This document shows positions 8,617 through 17,554 of a DNA stretch of 64,000 bases, piece after piece. A program made the position numbers and the translations under genes. This stretch comes from CBDCGJ01 sp965238305 (GTDB taxonomy: Bacteria; Pseudomonadota; Alphaproteobacteria; GCA-2731375): contig CBDEHK010000001.1 of assembly GCA_965238305.1 (NCBI GenBank), forward strand, positions 2,976,001-3,040,000, written 5' to 3'. The stretch's first letter is position 1. Each line of letters starts with the position of its first letter. The notes beneath the pieces are model-generated. The model did not search any database, had not been told where the DNA came from, and saw nothing but the letters and a program-made list of their open reading frames with translations.

Positions 8617-11600
8617 ATGATCGAAGGCATTATTACCTCCAGCGAACGCATGATCCTTTCCGGGGCACCAGAAGGGGTCGATGGGCTTGTCGCCATCGAC
8701 CTGGTGCATAAAGGATCGGGTACATTACTTCATATCGCCCGCGATGATGCCCGCGCCAGCGCTTTTCGGAATGTTGTCGAAGCCTTCGATGCCGGAATAG
8801 AGATTATTGAGTTTCCGGCCTGGGATTGCCTACCTTATGACCGCGTTTCGCCGAAACCGGATATTTCCGCTGCCCGTATGGATGCTTTGTCGCGCTTGGC
8901 GGAGCGTTCGCAAAATACCGGGCCCTTGATTGTTGTCGCGACTTTGAACGCGGCGCTGCAGCGAGTACCGCCAAAAGACCATATTCTAGCTGCTAGTTTT
9001 CGCATGAAGGTGGGCGAAACTGTAGAGTTGGAGAGTTTACTTGAGTTCTGTAGCCGCAACGGTTTCACCCGCACTGGTACGGTGATGGAACCTGGCGAAT
9101 TTGCCAATCGTGGCGGCATTATCGACATCTATCCGCCGGGGGCGGATGCACCGATGCGGTTAGATTTTTTTGGCGATAATTTGGAAAGCATCCGTATCTT
9201 CGATGCCTTGAGCCAACGAACTATTGGCGCAGCGAATAGCTTGGATCTGGTGCCGGTCACCGAAGTCCCAATGGATGAGCAATCTATCGTCCGTTTCCGC
9301 TCCGGCTATCGACAACTTTTCGGTAACGTCACCGCCGCCGACCCGCTTTATGCAGCAATTAGCGAAGGGCGGAAACATGGCGGCATGGAACATTGGTTGC
9401 CGCTTTTCCACGAAACTTTGGCAACGATATTCGAATATGTTCCACAGGCGATCGTCACTCACGACCATCTGGTCGACGAAGCACTAACGGCGCGGCAGGA
9501 GCAAATTGAAGATCACTTCTCTTCCCGAAAGGCCATGGAAACAACATCTTTTGCGGACACTCCGCCTTATCGTCCGTTAGCACCGGAAATGTTGTATTTG
9601 ACGGCGGCGGAGTGGGCAACCTGCCATCATGATGTATCCGGCGGCGCCTTTACACCCTTCAGCCAACCAGCGGCCGCAAACGTCATCGATTTCCAGGGAC
9701 GCCAGGCAAAAGATCTTACAGCCGAAAGCAAAGCCAAGAACAGCAGCGTATTCGATGAATTGCAAACGACTTTAAGGATGTGCAGCAAACAAGGTCAGCG
9801 GGTTGTTATTGCGGCGTACAGTCCCGGCTCCCTCGACAGACTGAAATTGTTGTTTGCAGATCATGATATTGATGACCTTGAAATGATTGCACGCGCCGGT
9901 GAAACAGGCAAGGCGGATGCGGCGGCAAAACTAACTGTGTTGGCGATCGAACATGGTTTTGAATTTGGCAATCTTGTCGTCCTCGCCGAACAAGACGTTT
10001 TAGGCGACAGGCTGGTTCGATCCCGCAAGAAGGGCCGGCGAGCAGAAGATTTCTTGAAAGAAGTCAATGACCTGACGCCGCAAGATTTTGTCGTCCATGT
10101 CGAGCATGGCATTGGCCGGTATGAAGGTCTGATCACCATCGATGTGTCCGGCGCACCACATGACTGCATTCATCTAACCTATCATGGTGGCGATAAGCTC
10201 TACGTGCCGGTTGAGAATATCGAGGTCCTGTCGCGCTACGGCGGCGACGACATGAGCGTTCAACTAGACAAACTGGGCGGGGCGGGGTGGCAGGCCCGTA
10301 AATCGCGGCTGAAAAAACGTTTACGCGATATGGCAGACGAATTAATTGCCATTGCCGCCGCGCGGGCCTTGCGTCAGGCACCAAAAATCGAAAAACCGGA
10401 AGGCATGTATGACGAATTCTGCGCCCGCTTTTCATTTCAGGAAACTGACGATCAGTTAGGCGCCATCGAAGATGTATTTTCCGACTTAACCGTCGGTCAG
10501 CCGATGGACCGCTTGGTTTGCGGCGATGTTGGTTTCGGCAAGACTGAAATTGCCTTACGTAGCGCCTTTGCGACGGTGATGTCCGGCGGCCAGGTGGCGG
10601 TGATCGCACCGACGACTTTGTTGGCCCGGCAGCATTTCCAAACCTTCAATGAACGCTTCGCCGGTATGCCGGTGGTTATTCGGCATTTATCGCGTTTGGT
10701 GCCGACGAAGGAGGCGAACGCAAGCAAAGAAGAACTGTTGAGCGGTCGCGCTGACATTGTGATCGGCACGCACGCTTTGTTAGGGAAATCGGTAAAATTT
10801 AGGAACCTGACCTTAATGATTGTCGACGAGGAGCAGCATTTTGGCGTCAAACACAAAGAGCGGTTGAAACAATTACGTTCAGACGTCCATGTCCTTACCT
10901 TAACGGCGACGCCCATTCCACGTACTTTGCAGCTGGCACTGACCGGTGTGAAGGAGCTTAGCCTGATTGCAACCCCTCCTGTAGATCGCCTGGCTGTCAG
11001 AACCTTCATCATGCCGTTCGATCCAGTCAGTATTCGCGAAGCTCTATTGCGAGAGCATTACCGTGGTGGCCAGTCTTTTTATGTCTGCCCTAGGATTATG
11101 GATTTGCCGGAAATCGAAGAATTCTTGCGCGAACATGTGCCGGAAGTGAAGTTTGTTATCGCACATGGGCAAATGCCGCCAACTCAACTTGAGGAAGTCA
11201 TGAGCGCCTTCTATGAAGGGGCGTATGACGTCCTGTTGTCGACGACGATTATTGAAAGCGGTTTAGATATTCCGACTGCAAATACGTTGGTGGTGCATCG
11301 CGCCGATCGTTTTGGCCTGGCGCAGCTCTATCAATTGCGGGGCCGGATTGGGCGATCAAAAGCCCGAGCCTATGCGTATTTGACGCTGCCGCCACGTAAA
11401 CCATTGACTGTGGCAGCGGAAAAGCGGCTGAAGGTATTGCAATCCCTTGATACCCTCGGCGCCGGGTTCACACTGGCAAGCCACGACCTCGATATTCGCG
11501 GCGCCGGTAATTTATTGGGGGAAGAGCAATCGGGCCATATTCGTGAAGTTGGCCTGGAGCTTTATCAACAGATGTTGGAAGAAGCGGTTGCCGCTGCGCG

Positions 11601-12108
11601 AGCCGGCGATGACGGCGGCACCCTTTTAGCCGAAGAATGGTCACCGCAAATCACGATCGGAACTTCGGTGCTCATTCCCGAACGTTACGTCAACGATTTG
11701 AATGTGCGATTGGGCCTCTATCGCCGAATTTCATTGTTGGAAGATCAGCGGGAGATAGATAGTTTTGCGGCCGAATTGATCGATCGTTTCGGCTCCTTGC
11801 CGGAAGAAGTAGAACATCTTTTGAAAATACTGGCGATCAAACGCTCCTGCCGCGAAGCCAATATCGCGAAACTGGACGCCGGGCCGCGTGGCGCCACATT
11901 ATCGTTCCACAACGAAGATTTTTCAAACCCGGCCGGACTCATCGGATTTATCAATGATCAGCACGGCATGGCCAAGCTTCGACCCGATCATACTTTTGTC
12001 TATCGCCGTAGCTGGGAAGATCCCGAAGATCGCTTACAAGGGGTGCTATGGTTGGCGCAACAAATCGCAAAACTGGCGACGACTTCGGAAACTCATTCCG
12101 CCGCTTGA
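8617..12108 (+). CDS. mfd: Transcription-repair coupling factor Mfd
   Basis: Mfd removes RNA polymerase stalled at DNA lesions and recruits the UvrA/UvrB excision machinery. At 1163 residues it is full length. In order it has a UvrB-like N-terminal module, a CarD-like RNA-polymerase-interacting domain (LTPQDFVVHVEHGIGRY near 487), Walker A GDVGFGKT near 635, DEEQHFG near 737, TATPIPRT shortly after, STTIIESGLDIP and QLRGRIGRS in the second helicase lobe, and the C-terminal TRCF regulatory domain. The final 16 bp overlap the end of the convergent dsbA-like gene. Confidence 0.98.
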   Translation: MIEGIITSSERMILSGAPEGVDGLVAIDLVHKGSGTLLHIARDDARASAFRNVVEAFDAGIEIIEFPAWDCLPYDRVSPKPDISAARMDALSRLAERSQNTGPLIVVATLNAALQRVPPKDHILAASFRMKVGETVELESLLEFCSRNGFTRTGTVMEPGEFANRGGIIDIYPPGADAPMRLDFFGDNLESIRIFDALSQRTIGAANSLDLVPVTEVPMDEQSIVRFRSGYRQLFGNVTAADPLYAAISEGRKHGGMEHWLPLFHETLATIFEYVPQAIVTHDHLVDEALTARQEQIEDHFSSRKAMETTSFADTPPYRPLAPEMLYLTAAEWATCHHDVSGGAFTPFSQPAAANVIDFQGRQAKDLTAESKAKNSSVFDELQTTLRMCSKQGQRVVIAAYSPGSLDRLKLLFADHDIDDLEMIARAGETGKADAAAKLTVLAIEHGFEFGNLVVLAEQDVLGDRLVRSRKKGRRAEDFLKEVNDLTPQDFVVHVEHGIGRYEGLITIDVSGAPHDCIHLTYHGGDKLYVPVENIEVLSRYGGDDMSVQLDKLGGAGWQARKSRLKKRLRDMADELIAIAAARALRQAPKIEKPEGMYDEFCARFSFQETDDQLGAIEDVFSDLTVGQPMDRLVCGDVGFGKTEIALRSAFATVMSGGQVAVIAPTTLLARQHFQTFNERFAGMPVVIRHLSRLVPTKEANASKEELLSGRADIVIGTHALLGKSVKFRNLTLMIVDEEQHFGVKHKERLKQLRSDVHVLTLTATPIPRTLQLALTGVKELSLIATPPVDRLAVRTFIMPFDPVSIREALLREHYRGGQSFYVCPRIMDLPEIEEFLREHVPEVKFVIAHGQMPPTQLEEVMSAFYEGAYDVLLSTTIIESGLDIPTANTLVVHRADRFGLAQLYQLRGRIGRSKARAYAYLTLPPRKPLTVAAEKRLKVLQSLDTLGAGFTLASHDLDIRGAGNLLGEEQSGHIREVGLELYQQMLEEAVAAARAGDDGGTLLAEEWSPQITIGTSVLIPERYVNDLNVRLGLYRRISLLEDQREIDSFAAELIDRFGSLPEEVEHLLKILAIKRSCREANIAKLDAGPRGATLSFHNEDFSNPAGLIGFINDQHGMAKLRPDHTFVYRRSWEDPEDRLQGVLWLAQQIAKLATTSETHSAA

Positions 12109-12758
12109 CTGGCTGATGCCGATTTTTGCTGATCCTGGTGCGCGAGGTCGAATACATTAAGCAAGACAGTACTGTCTTGCGCCCCCGACACCGCAAATTT
12201 TTCATTGACGATGAAACAGGGGACACCGGCGATACCTGTACGCCTAGCCACCATCTCTTCATCTGCGACTAGTTTTTCGTCGGCGCCGGTCGTTAATAGC
12301 TTTCGAACCAGTTTCCCATCCATACCCGCGATTTGCGCGATATCGACCAGAACTTCCGGATCACCAATATCCCGGCCGACGAAAAAATACTCCTGAAACA
12401 AGGCTTCAACGATTGCGTCTTGAACATCGGCACCGGCCGCCCATCGTATCAGTCGATGGGACGCGAGAGTGTTTGGTTGGTAGCGTAGGCTGGCGAAATT
12501 TATCTCTAAACCTTCTTCGACCGCCGCGCCATGGACCGTCTGATATATTTTGCTCGCTCGTTCGTCGCTGCCGAATTTTAAGGCCAAATATTGCGCCCGC
12601 AGCATCCCGGACTTCGGCAAGTCGGGGTTTAGCTGGAATGGTCGCCAGTTAATCTTGAATTCGTAATCTGATCGAACTGCAATTGCCTGCTCGAGCCGGC
12701 GTTTGCCGATAAAACACCAGGGGCAGACCGTATCGGAAATGACATCTATGCTGATCAT
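12093..12758 (-). CDS. DsbA family oxidoreductase (FrnE-like)
   Basis: A 221-residue thioredoxin-fold protein. The CPWC active site sits near the N-terminus (SDTVCPWCFIGKR) as in FrnE/YwbO-type cytoplasmic DsbA-like proteins. The helical insertion and the cis-proline segment GIAGVPCFIVNEKFAVSGAQ near 180-200 are also present. There is no signal peptide, so it is likely cytoplasmic; members act in disulfide exchange or as isomerase-like enzymes. An ATG at 12758 is preferred to the GTG one codon upstream. Its 3' end overlaps mfd by 16 bp in convergent orientation. Confidence 0.92.
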   Translation of the reverse strand: MISIDVISDTVCPWCFIGKRRLEQAIAVRSDYEFKINWRPFQLNPDLPKSGMLRAQYLALKFGSDERASKIYQTVHGAAVEEGLEINFASLRYQPNTLASHRLIRWAAGADVQDAIVEALFQEYFFVGRDIGDPEVLVDIAQIAGMDGKLVRKLLTTGADEKLVADEEMVARRTGIAGVPCFIVNEKFAVSGAQDSTVLLNVFDLAHQDQQKSASASQAAE

Positions 12759-12803
12759 CACAAAATGATAATCCCTAATGTCATTGTCGGGAAGTCCGAT
12801 TAT

Positions 12804-14165
12804 TCAGACAAAAAGATCCGACTGCGCACGCGCCACAAACGATTCAAGACTATCTTCAAGTGATACTTCAGCCAGTCCCGCCTGCAGCGTGAAATTGAGC
12901 GAAGATTTGTCCGACGCTAGTTCGAATTCGGTGTTGTTGATAATTGCCAAGATACGGCGCAATACGAACTGAGCCGATTTGATGGGCGTATCAGGCATCG
13001 CCACGATAATAGTATACTCGCTAAACCTTGCGGCAGTATCCTCGCCACGTATCAACCGGCTTACCAAATGACCCATGTGGCGGAGGAACTTCGATTTCGC
13101 TTGCTCTGTTTGCTTTGGTGTCAAAGCCAACATCGTTATTGAAGCAAGCGAAAGATGTTTCCGGTTTTCCAGGGCATAGCCAAATAGCTGTTGCAAATGA
13201 TTATCCATAAAGTCGGAGCGATAGAGCCCTGTCGTTTCATCCCGAGATTGTTTCTGATTGCTATGGCGGCAAGCCGTTAGCAAATCGCGCCGGTATAACT
13301 CACGTCGCAGCAACCAACCGGTTAGACGACAAAGTTGCTCTTTCTCAATCGGACGGCTGACGACTTCCGTTACGCCGTTCATAAATGGTTCATTCGGCGT
13401 CTCGAACGAACTATCGTCCGCAATCATTATTATTGGCAAATTGAATAATTTGGGATTGGCTCGCACTGATGTGCACATCCACAATATGTCGTTCGCAGAT
13501 ACACCACTCTCTAGGACGACGACAACGGTGTCGTAAGATTTTTCTTCCAGCATTGTGACAGCGACGAAAGAATCTTCGGCAATGGTAACGCCTGCGACAT
13601 CGGACAAAATTGAACTTAGCTCTAAAGCCTCATCCCCATTTCCCGGTACCAGCAAAATTGAGGCATCGGACACATCATTTAAAGGTTCCACCTTATTCGC
13701 CGGTGTCAGACGGCATGTTTTTGACGTTTTGATACGACGAATCAATTCACTTTGCACAGTGGCAAGCCGGGCCAAAGACCCAACTTTTGTCATAAGCTCC
13801 TGTGGCGCAAAGTCGTGGTTGACGTACTCAAGCAACGGATGCTCATTGGCGTACTGATCATCGTCCGCGGCGATGCATATAACAGGCATGGGTGTGTCAC
13901 CGAAAACAGAACCGCGCCGGATACTTGGGATCGCCTCAATCAGCTGTTTTTGTTTTTCAATATCGGTTAACGCGAAGAATGCGAGGTCGCAGGATTGTGT
14001 TTTTAGTTGCACCAATGCAACGTCAGCATCATGCGCGGTGGAAATAGCATAATCTTGAAACCCAAGGATCTCTGCAATCTTCGTTGCCGTATGATCGTCG
14101 GCACAAATTTGGATGCGCGCACTTGTCGTCATTTGGAGTTCCAGGATTGCTTTATGGTTCGACAT
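12804..14165 (-). CDS. PleD-like protein: two receiver-like domains plus degenerate GGDEF
   Basis: The 453 residues have the PleD layout. A receiver-like domain spans about 15-135, a second spans about 165-300 (ASILLVPGNG, VVVVLESG, LPIIMIADD), and a GGDEF-type domain spans about 305-450 (DETTGLYRSDFMDNHL opens it). Where an active cyclase has RxGGDEF, this protein has AARFSEYTIIVAMPDT, so the catalytic signature is gone. The first receiver also has no obvious phospho-acceptor Asp (CDLAFFALTD). It is unlikely to make c-di-GMP and may be a scaffold or sensor. An internal ATG at 14132 is an alternative start. It is transcribed alone, opposite the SDR gene. Confidence 0.85.
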   Translation of the reverse strand: MSNHKAILELQMTTSARIQICADDHTATKIAEILGFQDYAISTAHDADVALVQLKTQSCDLAFFALTDIEKQKQLIEAIPSIRRGSVFGDTPMPVICIAADDDQYANEHPLLEYVNHDFAPQELMTKVGSLARLATVQSELIRRIKTSKTCRLTPANKVEPLNDVSDASILLVPGNGDEALELSSILSDVAGVTIAEDSFVAVTMLEEKSYDTVVVVLESGVSANDILWMCTSVRANPKLFNLPIIMIADDSSFETPNEPFMNGVTEVVSRPIEKEQLCRLTGWLLRRELYRRDLLTACRHSNQKQSRDETTGLYRSDFMDNHLQQLFGYALENRKHLSLASITMLALTPKQTEQAKSKFLRHMGHLVSRLIRGEDTAARFSEYTIIVAMPDTPIKSAQFVLRRILAIINNTEFELASDKSSLNFTLQAGLAEVSLEDSLESFVARAQSDLFV

Positions 14166-14259
14166 TTATGTCCAATGGTCAACTTGAGTGTTACTTGTCA
14201 CATCGCAAACGATGCCATACTAACCGACAGTCTTTTAACAACGTGATGTTGTAAACCGA

Positions 14260-15018
14260 ATGAATGAAGAAAAACTGAACAAACCAACTGCTTTGGTCAC
14301 CGGGGCCTCCAGCGGGTTAGGGCAACAGATCGCGATCTGTCTGGCAAAATCCGGTGTTAACGTTGCTTTGGCGGCGCGCCGGGTCGATCGGTTACAGAAA
14401 TTAGCCGCTGACCTAAGTGCATTCGGGGTCTGTACCCACAGTGTTGCATTGGATGTCAGGGATCGTGACAATGTTCGTGAATGCGTTAGGGAATTAGACG
14501 CAAATTTTGCACCGGTTGATATTTTGGTGAACAATGCCGGCGTGTCGGTGACAAAACGTCCGGAAGATCATGATCGCGATGACTTCGATTTTGTGATGGA
14601 GACCAATTTCGAAGGCCCTTGGTTCTGCGCTCAGGAAGTTGGAAGATCGATGATTGCGCGCGGCACTGGTGGCAAGATCATCAACATCGCCTCAATGGTT
14701 GGTTTACGACCAGTTGGAAAGCTGGCGATTTATGGCGCTTCGAAAGCGGCACTTATTCACCTGACCAAAGCCTTGGCGATGGAATGGGCCCGCCACGACA
14801 TCCAAGTCAATGCGATATGTCCAGGCTACATCGAGACAGAGATGAATAGTGAATTCTGGCAAAGCGAGGGCGGCAAATCTTTTATGAAAAAATTCCCCCG
14901 CGGAAGGGTCGGCCGACCCGATGCCATGGATGGCGCCATTCGATTGTTCGCTGGTAGCGAATCCGATTTCATCACTGGTGCTGTGTTAGCGGTCGATGAC
15001 GGCCAGATTTTTATGTAA
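14260..15018 (+). CDS. SDR family oxidoreductase
   Basis: A classical 252-residue SDR. TGASSGLG is near 15-22, an Arg-rich segment after the second strand (AARRVDRL) favours NADP(H), NNAG is near 90, SMVGL follows with the catalytic Ser, and YGASKAA near 160 is the active-site Tyr/Lys. CPGYIETEMN is the usual substrate-loop start. Substrate unknown. The gene is convergent with the GcrA-like mini-gene, and a stem-loop terminator lies between them. No operon partner is visible. Confidence 0.92.
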   Translation: MNEEKLNKPTALVTGASSGLGQQIAICLAKSGVNVALAARRVDRLQKLAADLSAFGVCTHSVALDVRDRDNVRECVRELDANFAPVDILVNNAGVSVTKRPEDHDRDDFDFVMETNFEGPWFCAQEVGRSMIARGTGGKIINIASMVGLRPVGKLAIYGASKAALIHLTKALAMEWARHDIQVNAICPGYIETEMNSEFWQSEGGKSFMKKFPRGRVGRPDAMDGAIRLFAGSESDFITGAVLAVDDGQIFM

Positions 15019-15053
15019 ACTTGAAAACTTAACTGGCCTCCAGACATACAAAA

Positions 15054-15079
15054 AGCCACTTTGTGACAACAAAGTGGCT
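15054..15079 (-). terminator. Rho-independent terminator for the GcrA-like mini-gene
   Basis: A perfect 10-bp stem (AGCCACTTTG paired with CAAAGTGGCT) closes a 6-nt loop. Read on the minus strand the stem is followed by TTTTT, so it terminates transcription of the gene at 15108-15299, 29 bp after its stop. On the plus strand no T-run follows. Confidence 0.85.
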
Positions 15080-15107
15080 AAATGCATATACGAACACGAA
15101 TGCTTGC

Positions 15108-15299
15108 TTAGGCGGCCCGACGATGTGGGACGAATTGACGGCGCGGCTCTTTTTCAAGATCGCGAATAGACATCGTGCGGTGTTTTTCGCAGTATGAACT
15201 GCCTTCACCACGATGTTCGCCGCAATATTCATGTGATGGGCGCGAAGCGTGTGGCCACATCGGCCAACGGCATCCGCGCCGGGATGCTAGCTTTTCCAT
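15108..15299 (-). CDS. 63-residue stand-alone GcrA-type zinc-binding protein
   Basis: The protein resembles only the C-terminal segment of the cell-cycle regulator GcrA. CRWP at residues 10-13 is followed by YCGEH at 25-29 and YCEKH at 36-40, giving a probable Zn site of Cys10, Cys26, Cys37 and His40. The rest is basic (many Arg/Lys) with an Arg-rich tail. Full GcrA is roughly 170 residues and has an N-terminal helix-turn-helix that binds sigma70 and methylated GANTC promoters; that half is absent here. An AGAGAAACG ribosome site precedes the ATG and a dedicated terminator follows, so it looks like a real monocistronic gene rather than debris. I infer a GcrA-related regulator or antagonist; the function is unknown. 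Confidence 0.75.
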   Translation of the reverse strand: MEKLASRRGCRWPMWPHASRPSHEYCGEHRGEGSSYCEKHRTMSIRDLEKEPRRQFVPHRRAA

Positions 15300-15433
15300 A
15301 TCGTTTCTCTTTAACCTGGATTATATCTAACGTTTACATACAGAACTTATGTTGCAATGCAGCATAGGTCAAGGGCGCTGAATCAATTAGTTATGAAAAT
15401 GGCGATTCTGTTGCGAATTTACAACGATTTTTG

Positions 15434-16048
15434 TTATGCGGATTCCTCATAACGTTCCTGCATGCGTTCGTACCACGTAGTGATATTCTTATTATCTGTA
15501 TTCACGGCTTGACCGACCGCAACGCCAAAAGCCATCCAACGGAACAAAATTATGTCCGCCAACGAAAATCTGTCGCCGCATATAAAGGGTCCGTCGCCGA
15601 TAATGCGATCAATTTTAGTCAGGTTTTGTTGTGCTTTGGCCTTCAAATCGTCGGCTGCTTGCGGAATGCAATATATTCGATCCTTAAACATTGCTAGACC
15701 TTCGCTGTATCGAAATCCATCACCCATCGGTTCAAGCACATTTAAATCGATCCGCCGCATCCACATCCTGGTTGTTGCGCGCTCCTCGGCAGTGTTGCCA
15801 ATGAGGGAAGGCCCGTCGGAAATCTCGTCAAGATATTCGCAGATGGCGACGATTTCCGTCAGGACGGACCCGTCATCCAGTTCCAGTGCCGGTAATTGTC
15901 CCATCGGGTTGACGTTTGTGAGGTAATCTTTTTGACGATTTTCACCGCCACGTAGATCGACTTTCTGCATTTCCATATCAATCCCCTTTTCCTTCATAAA
16001 GGTGTGGACGACCTGCGGATTGGGACCAACGGACGTGTAGAGTTTCAT
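15434..16048 (-). CDS. Glutathione S-transferase family protein
   Basis: A 204-residue GST. The N-terminal thioredoxin-like domain (about 1-80) has the catalytic region MKLYTSVGPNP, the cis-proline segment NPMGQLPALELDDG near 50 and the glutathione gamma-glutamyl contact LTEIVAICEYLDE near 64-76. An all-helical C-terminal domain with DRFSLADIILFRW near 165 follows. Such proteins conjugate glutathione or act as isomerases, and the substrate is not identifiable. It is monocistronic, with non-coding DNA on both sides. Confidence 0.92.
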   Translation of the reverse strand: MKLYTSVGPNPQVVHTFMKEKGIDMEMQKVDLRGGENRQKDYLTNVNPMGQLPALELDDGSVLTEIVAICEYLDEISDGPSLIGNTAEERATTRMWMRRIDLNVLEPMGDGFRYSEGLAMFKDRIYCIPQAADDLKAKAQQNLTKIDRIIGDGPFICGDRFSLADIILFRWMAFGVAVGQAVNTDNKNITTWYERMQERYEESA

Positions 16049-16246
16049 ATGTATAAACTTTCATTTCGGGATTGGTCAGGATTGATTATGAGTGCGGAAT
16101 CTTGTCCACGATCATTGCATAGCTGGTATGTGAAGCCAACTGGCACAGAAGAATGGAATCTTACTAAATTAGCCTCTACATTACGCTCCGGATCTAATCC
16201 GTCCAATTTTGAACGTTCAAGTTTAGCTGCGGGAATAATTTAGCGA

Positions 16247-17470
16247 ATGGCAAAGGAAATAAATTCTCCAGCGGAACCGTCGACTTGGCGCCGACCGGAA
16301 GTGATGCTTGTCTTCACAGCCATCGCCATGGCTTTGTCATTCGCAACCTGGATGTCGTTGTTGAATAACTTCACCATCGAACGGGCAGGGTTTTCTGGCC
16401 GGGAAATTGGCATCCTGCAGTCGTTACGCGAAGTGCCGGGTTTCCTCGCCTTCGCCGCGGTATTTCTGTTGTTGATTTGGAAAGAGCAGACCGTCGCTTT
16501 CCTGTCACTTTTACTGCTTGGTTTCGGCGTCGCGTTGACCGGTGTTTTTCCATCGGTCATTGGCCTTTATATCACCACCGTCGTTATGTCGCTGGGTTTT
16601 CATTATTTTGAAACGATGCAGCAAGCCTTGACGCTGCAGCTGATTCCAAAAAACAAGACGCCGATTGTCCTGGGCCGGCTTATCTCTGCCCAGGCGTTTG
16701 CTTCATTGTTAGCCTATGGTTTGATTTATCTGGGTCTGACAATGTTACAGTTGGATTATGCCCTGATCTATGCCGTCGGTGGCGGATTTACGGTTTTTGT
16801 TGCGATCTTCGCCTGGACCGCGTTTCCAAAATTTGAAGCGAAAGAAAAGCAGCATAAAAAATTACTGATGCGGAAACGCTATTGGCTTTATTACGCATTA
16901 ACGTTCATGGGCGGCGCGCGGCGGCAAATATTCATTGTCTTCGCTGGTTTCATGATGGTGGAAAAATTTGGCTATGACGCGGCCACGATCACGCTGCTTT
17001 ATCTCCTCAATCACGGCATTAATATATTTTTAGCTCCAAAAATTGGCAAACTCATCGCGCGTTGGGGGGAACGACGAGCACTGACATTTGAATATATCGG
17101 TCTGATCTTTGTCTTTACCGGTTACGCCTTTGTTTCGGATGCGATGTTCGCCGCGGTGCTCTACGTAATCGATCATCTGTTCTTTGCGTTCTCCATTGCG
17201 ATCAAGAGCTATTTCCAGAAGATTGCCGATCCGAAAGACATCGCCAGCACCGCCGGCGTCGCGTTCTCGATCAATCACATAGCGGCCGTGGCGATCCCGG
17301 CCGCCTTCGGTCTGTTGTGGCTGATATCTCCTGCGGCTGTATTTCTAGCTGGTTCAGGAATGTCGATTATGTCCCTTGTTCTGGCTCGGAATGTTCCAAG
17401 GAATCCGGAACCCGGAAACGAGGTTCTGTTCGGTCCGCGCAGATTGGTCTCCGGGGCCCCGGCGGAATAG
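16247..17470 (+). CDS. MFS transporter
   Basis: A 407-residue integral membrane protein with about 12 hydrophobic helices in two halves separated by a basic cytoplasmic loop near 195-210 (KEKQHKKLLMRKR). It fits the major facilitator superfamily by length and layout; loop motifs such as GRLISAQAF and GKLIARWGERR resemble the loop 2-3 and 8-9 signatures. Substrate unknown. The preceding 198 bp (16049-16246) hold nothing recognisable. The next gene in the same direction is the chemoreceptor, 84 bp away. Confidence 0.88.
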   Translation: MAKEINSPAEPSTWRRPEVMLVFTAIAMALSFATWMSLLNNFTIERAGFSGREIGILQSLREVPGFLAFAAVFLLLIWKEQTVAFLSLLLLGFGVALTGVFPSVIGLYITTVVMSLGFHYFETMQQALTLQLIPKNKTPIVLGRLISAQAFASLLAYGLIYLGLTMLQLDYALIYAVGGGFTVFVAIFAWTAFPKFEAKEKQHKKLLMRKRYWLYYALTFMGGARRQIFIVFAGFMMVEKFGYDAATITLLYLLNHGINIFLAPKIGKLIARWGERRALTFEYIGLIFVFTGYAFVSDAMFAAVLYVIDHLFFAFSIAIKSYFQKIADPKDIASTAGVAFSINHIAAVAIPAAFGLLWLISPAAVFLAGSGMSIMSLVLARNVPRNPEPGNEVLFGPRRLVSGAPAE

Positions 17471-17554
17471 CCGAATAACGAATTGTTAATTAGAAGACGC
17501 TAAGGTCAATCGCGCGACACACCCAAGCGCGAACTCTATTCTTGTGAGACCACA

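Noticed and set aside
16004..16243. Possible 79-residue open frame between GST and MFS genes on the plus strand
   Set aside because: It overlaps the GST gene start on the opposite strand, has no recognisable domain and no ribosome site. I treat the 198-bp gap as non-coding.
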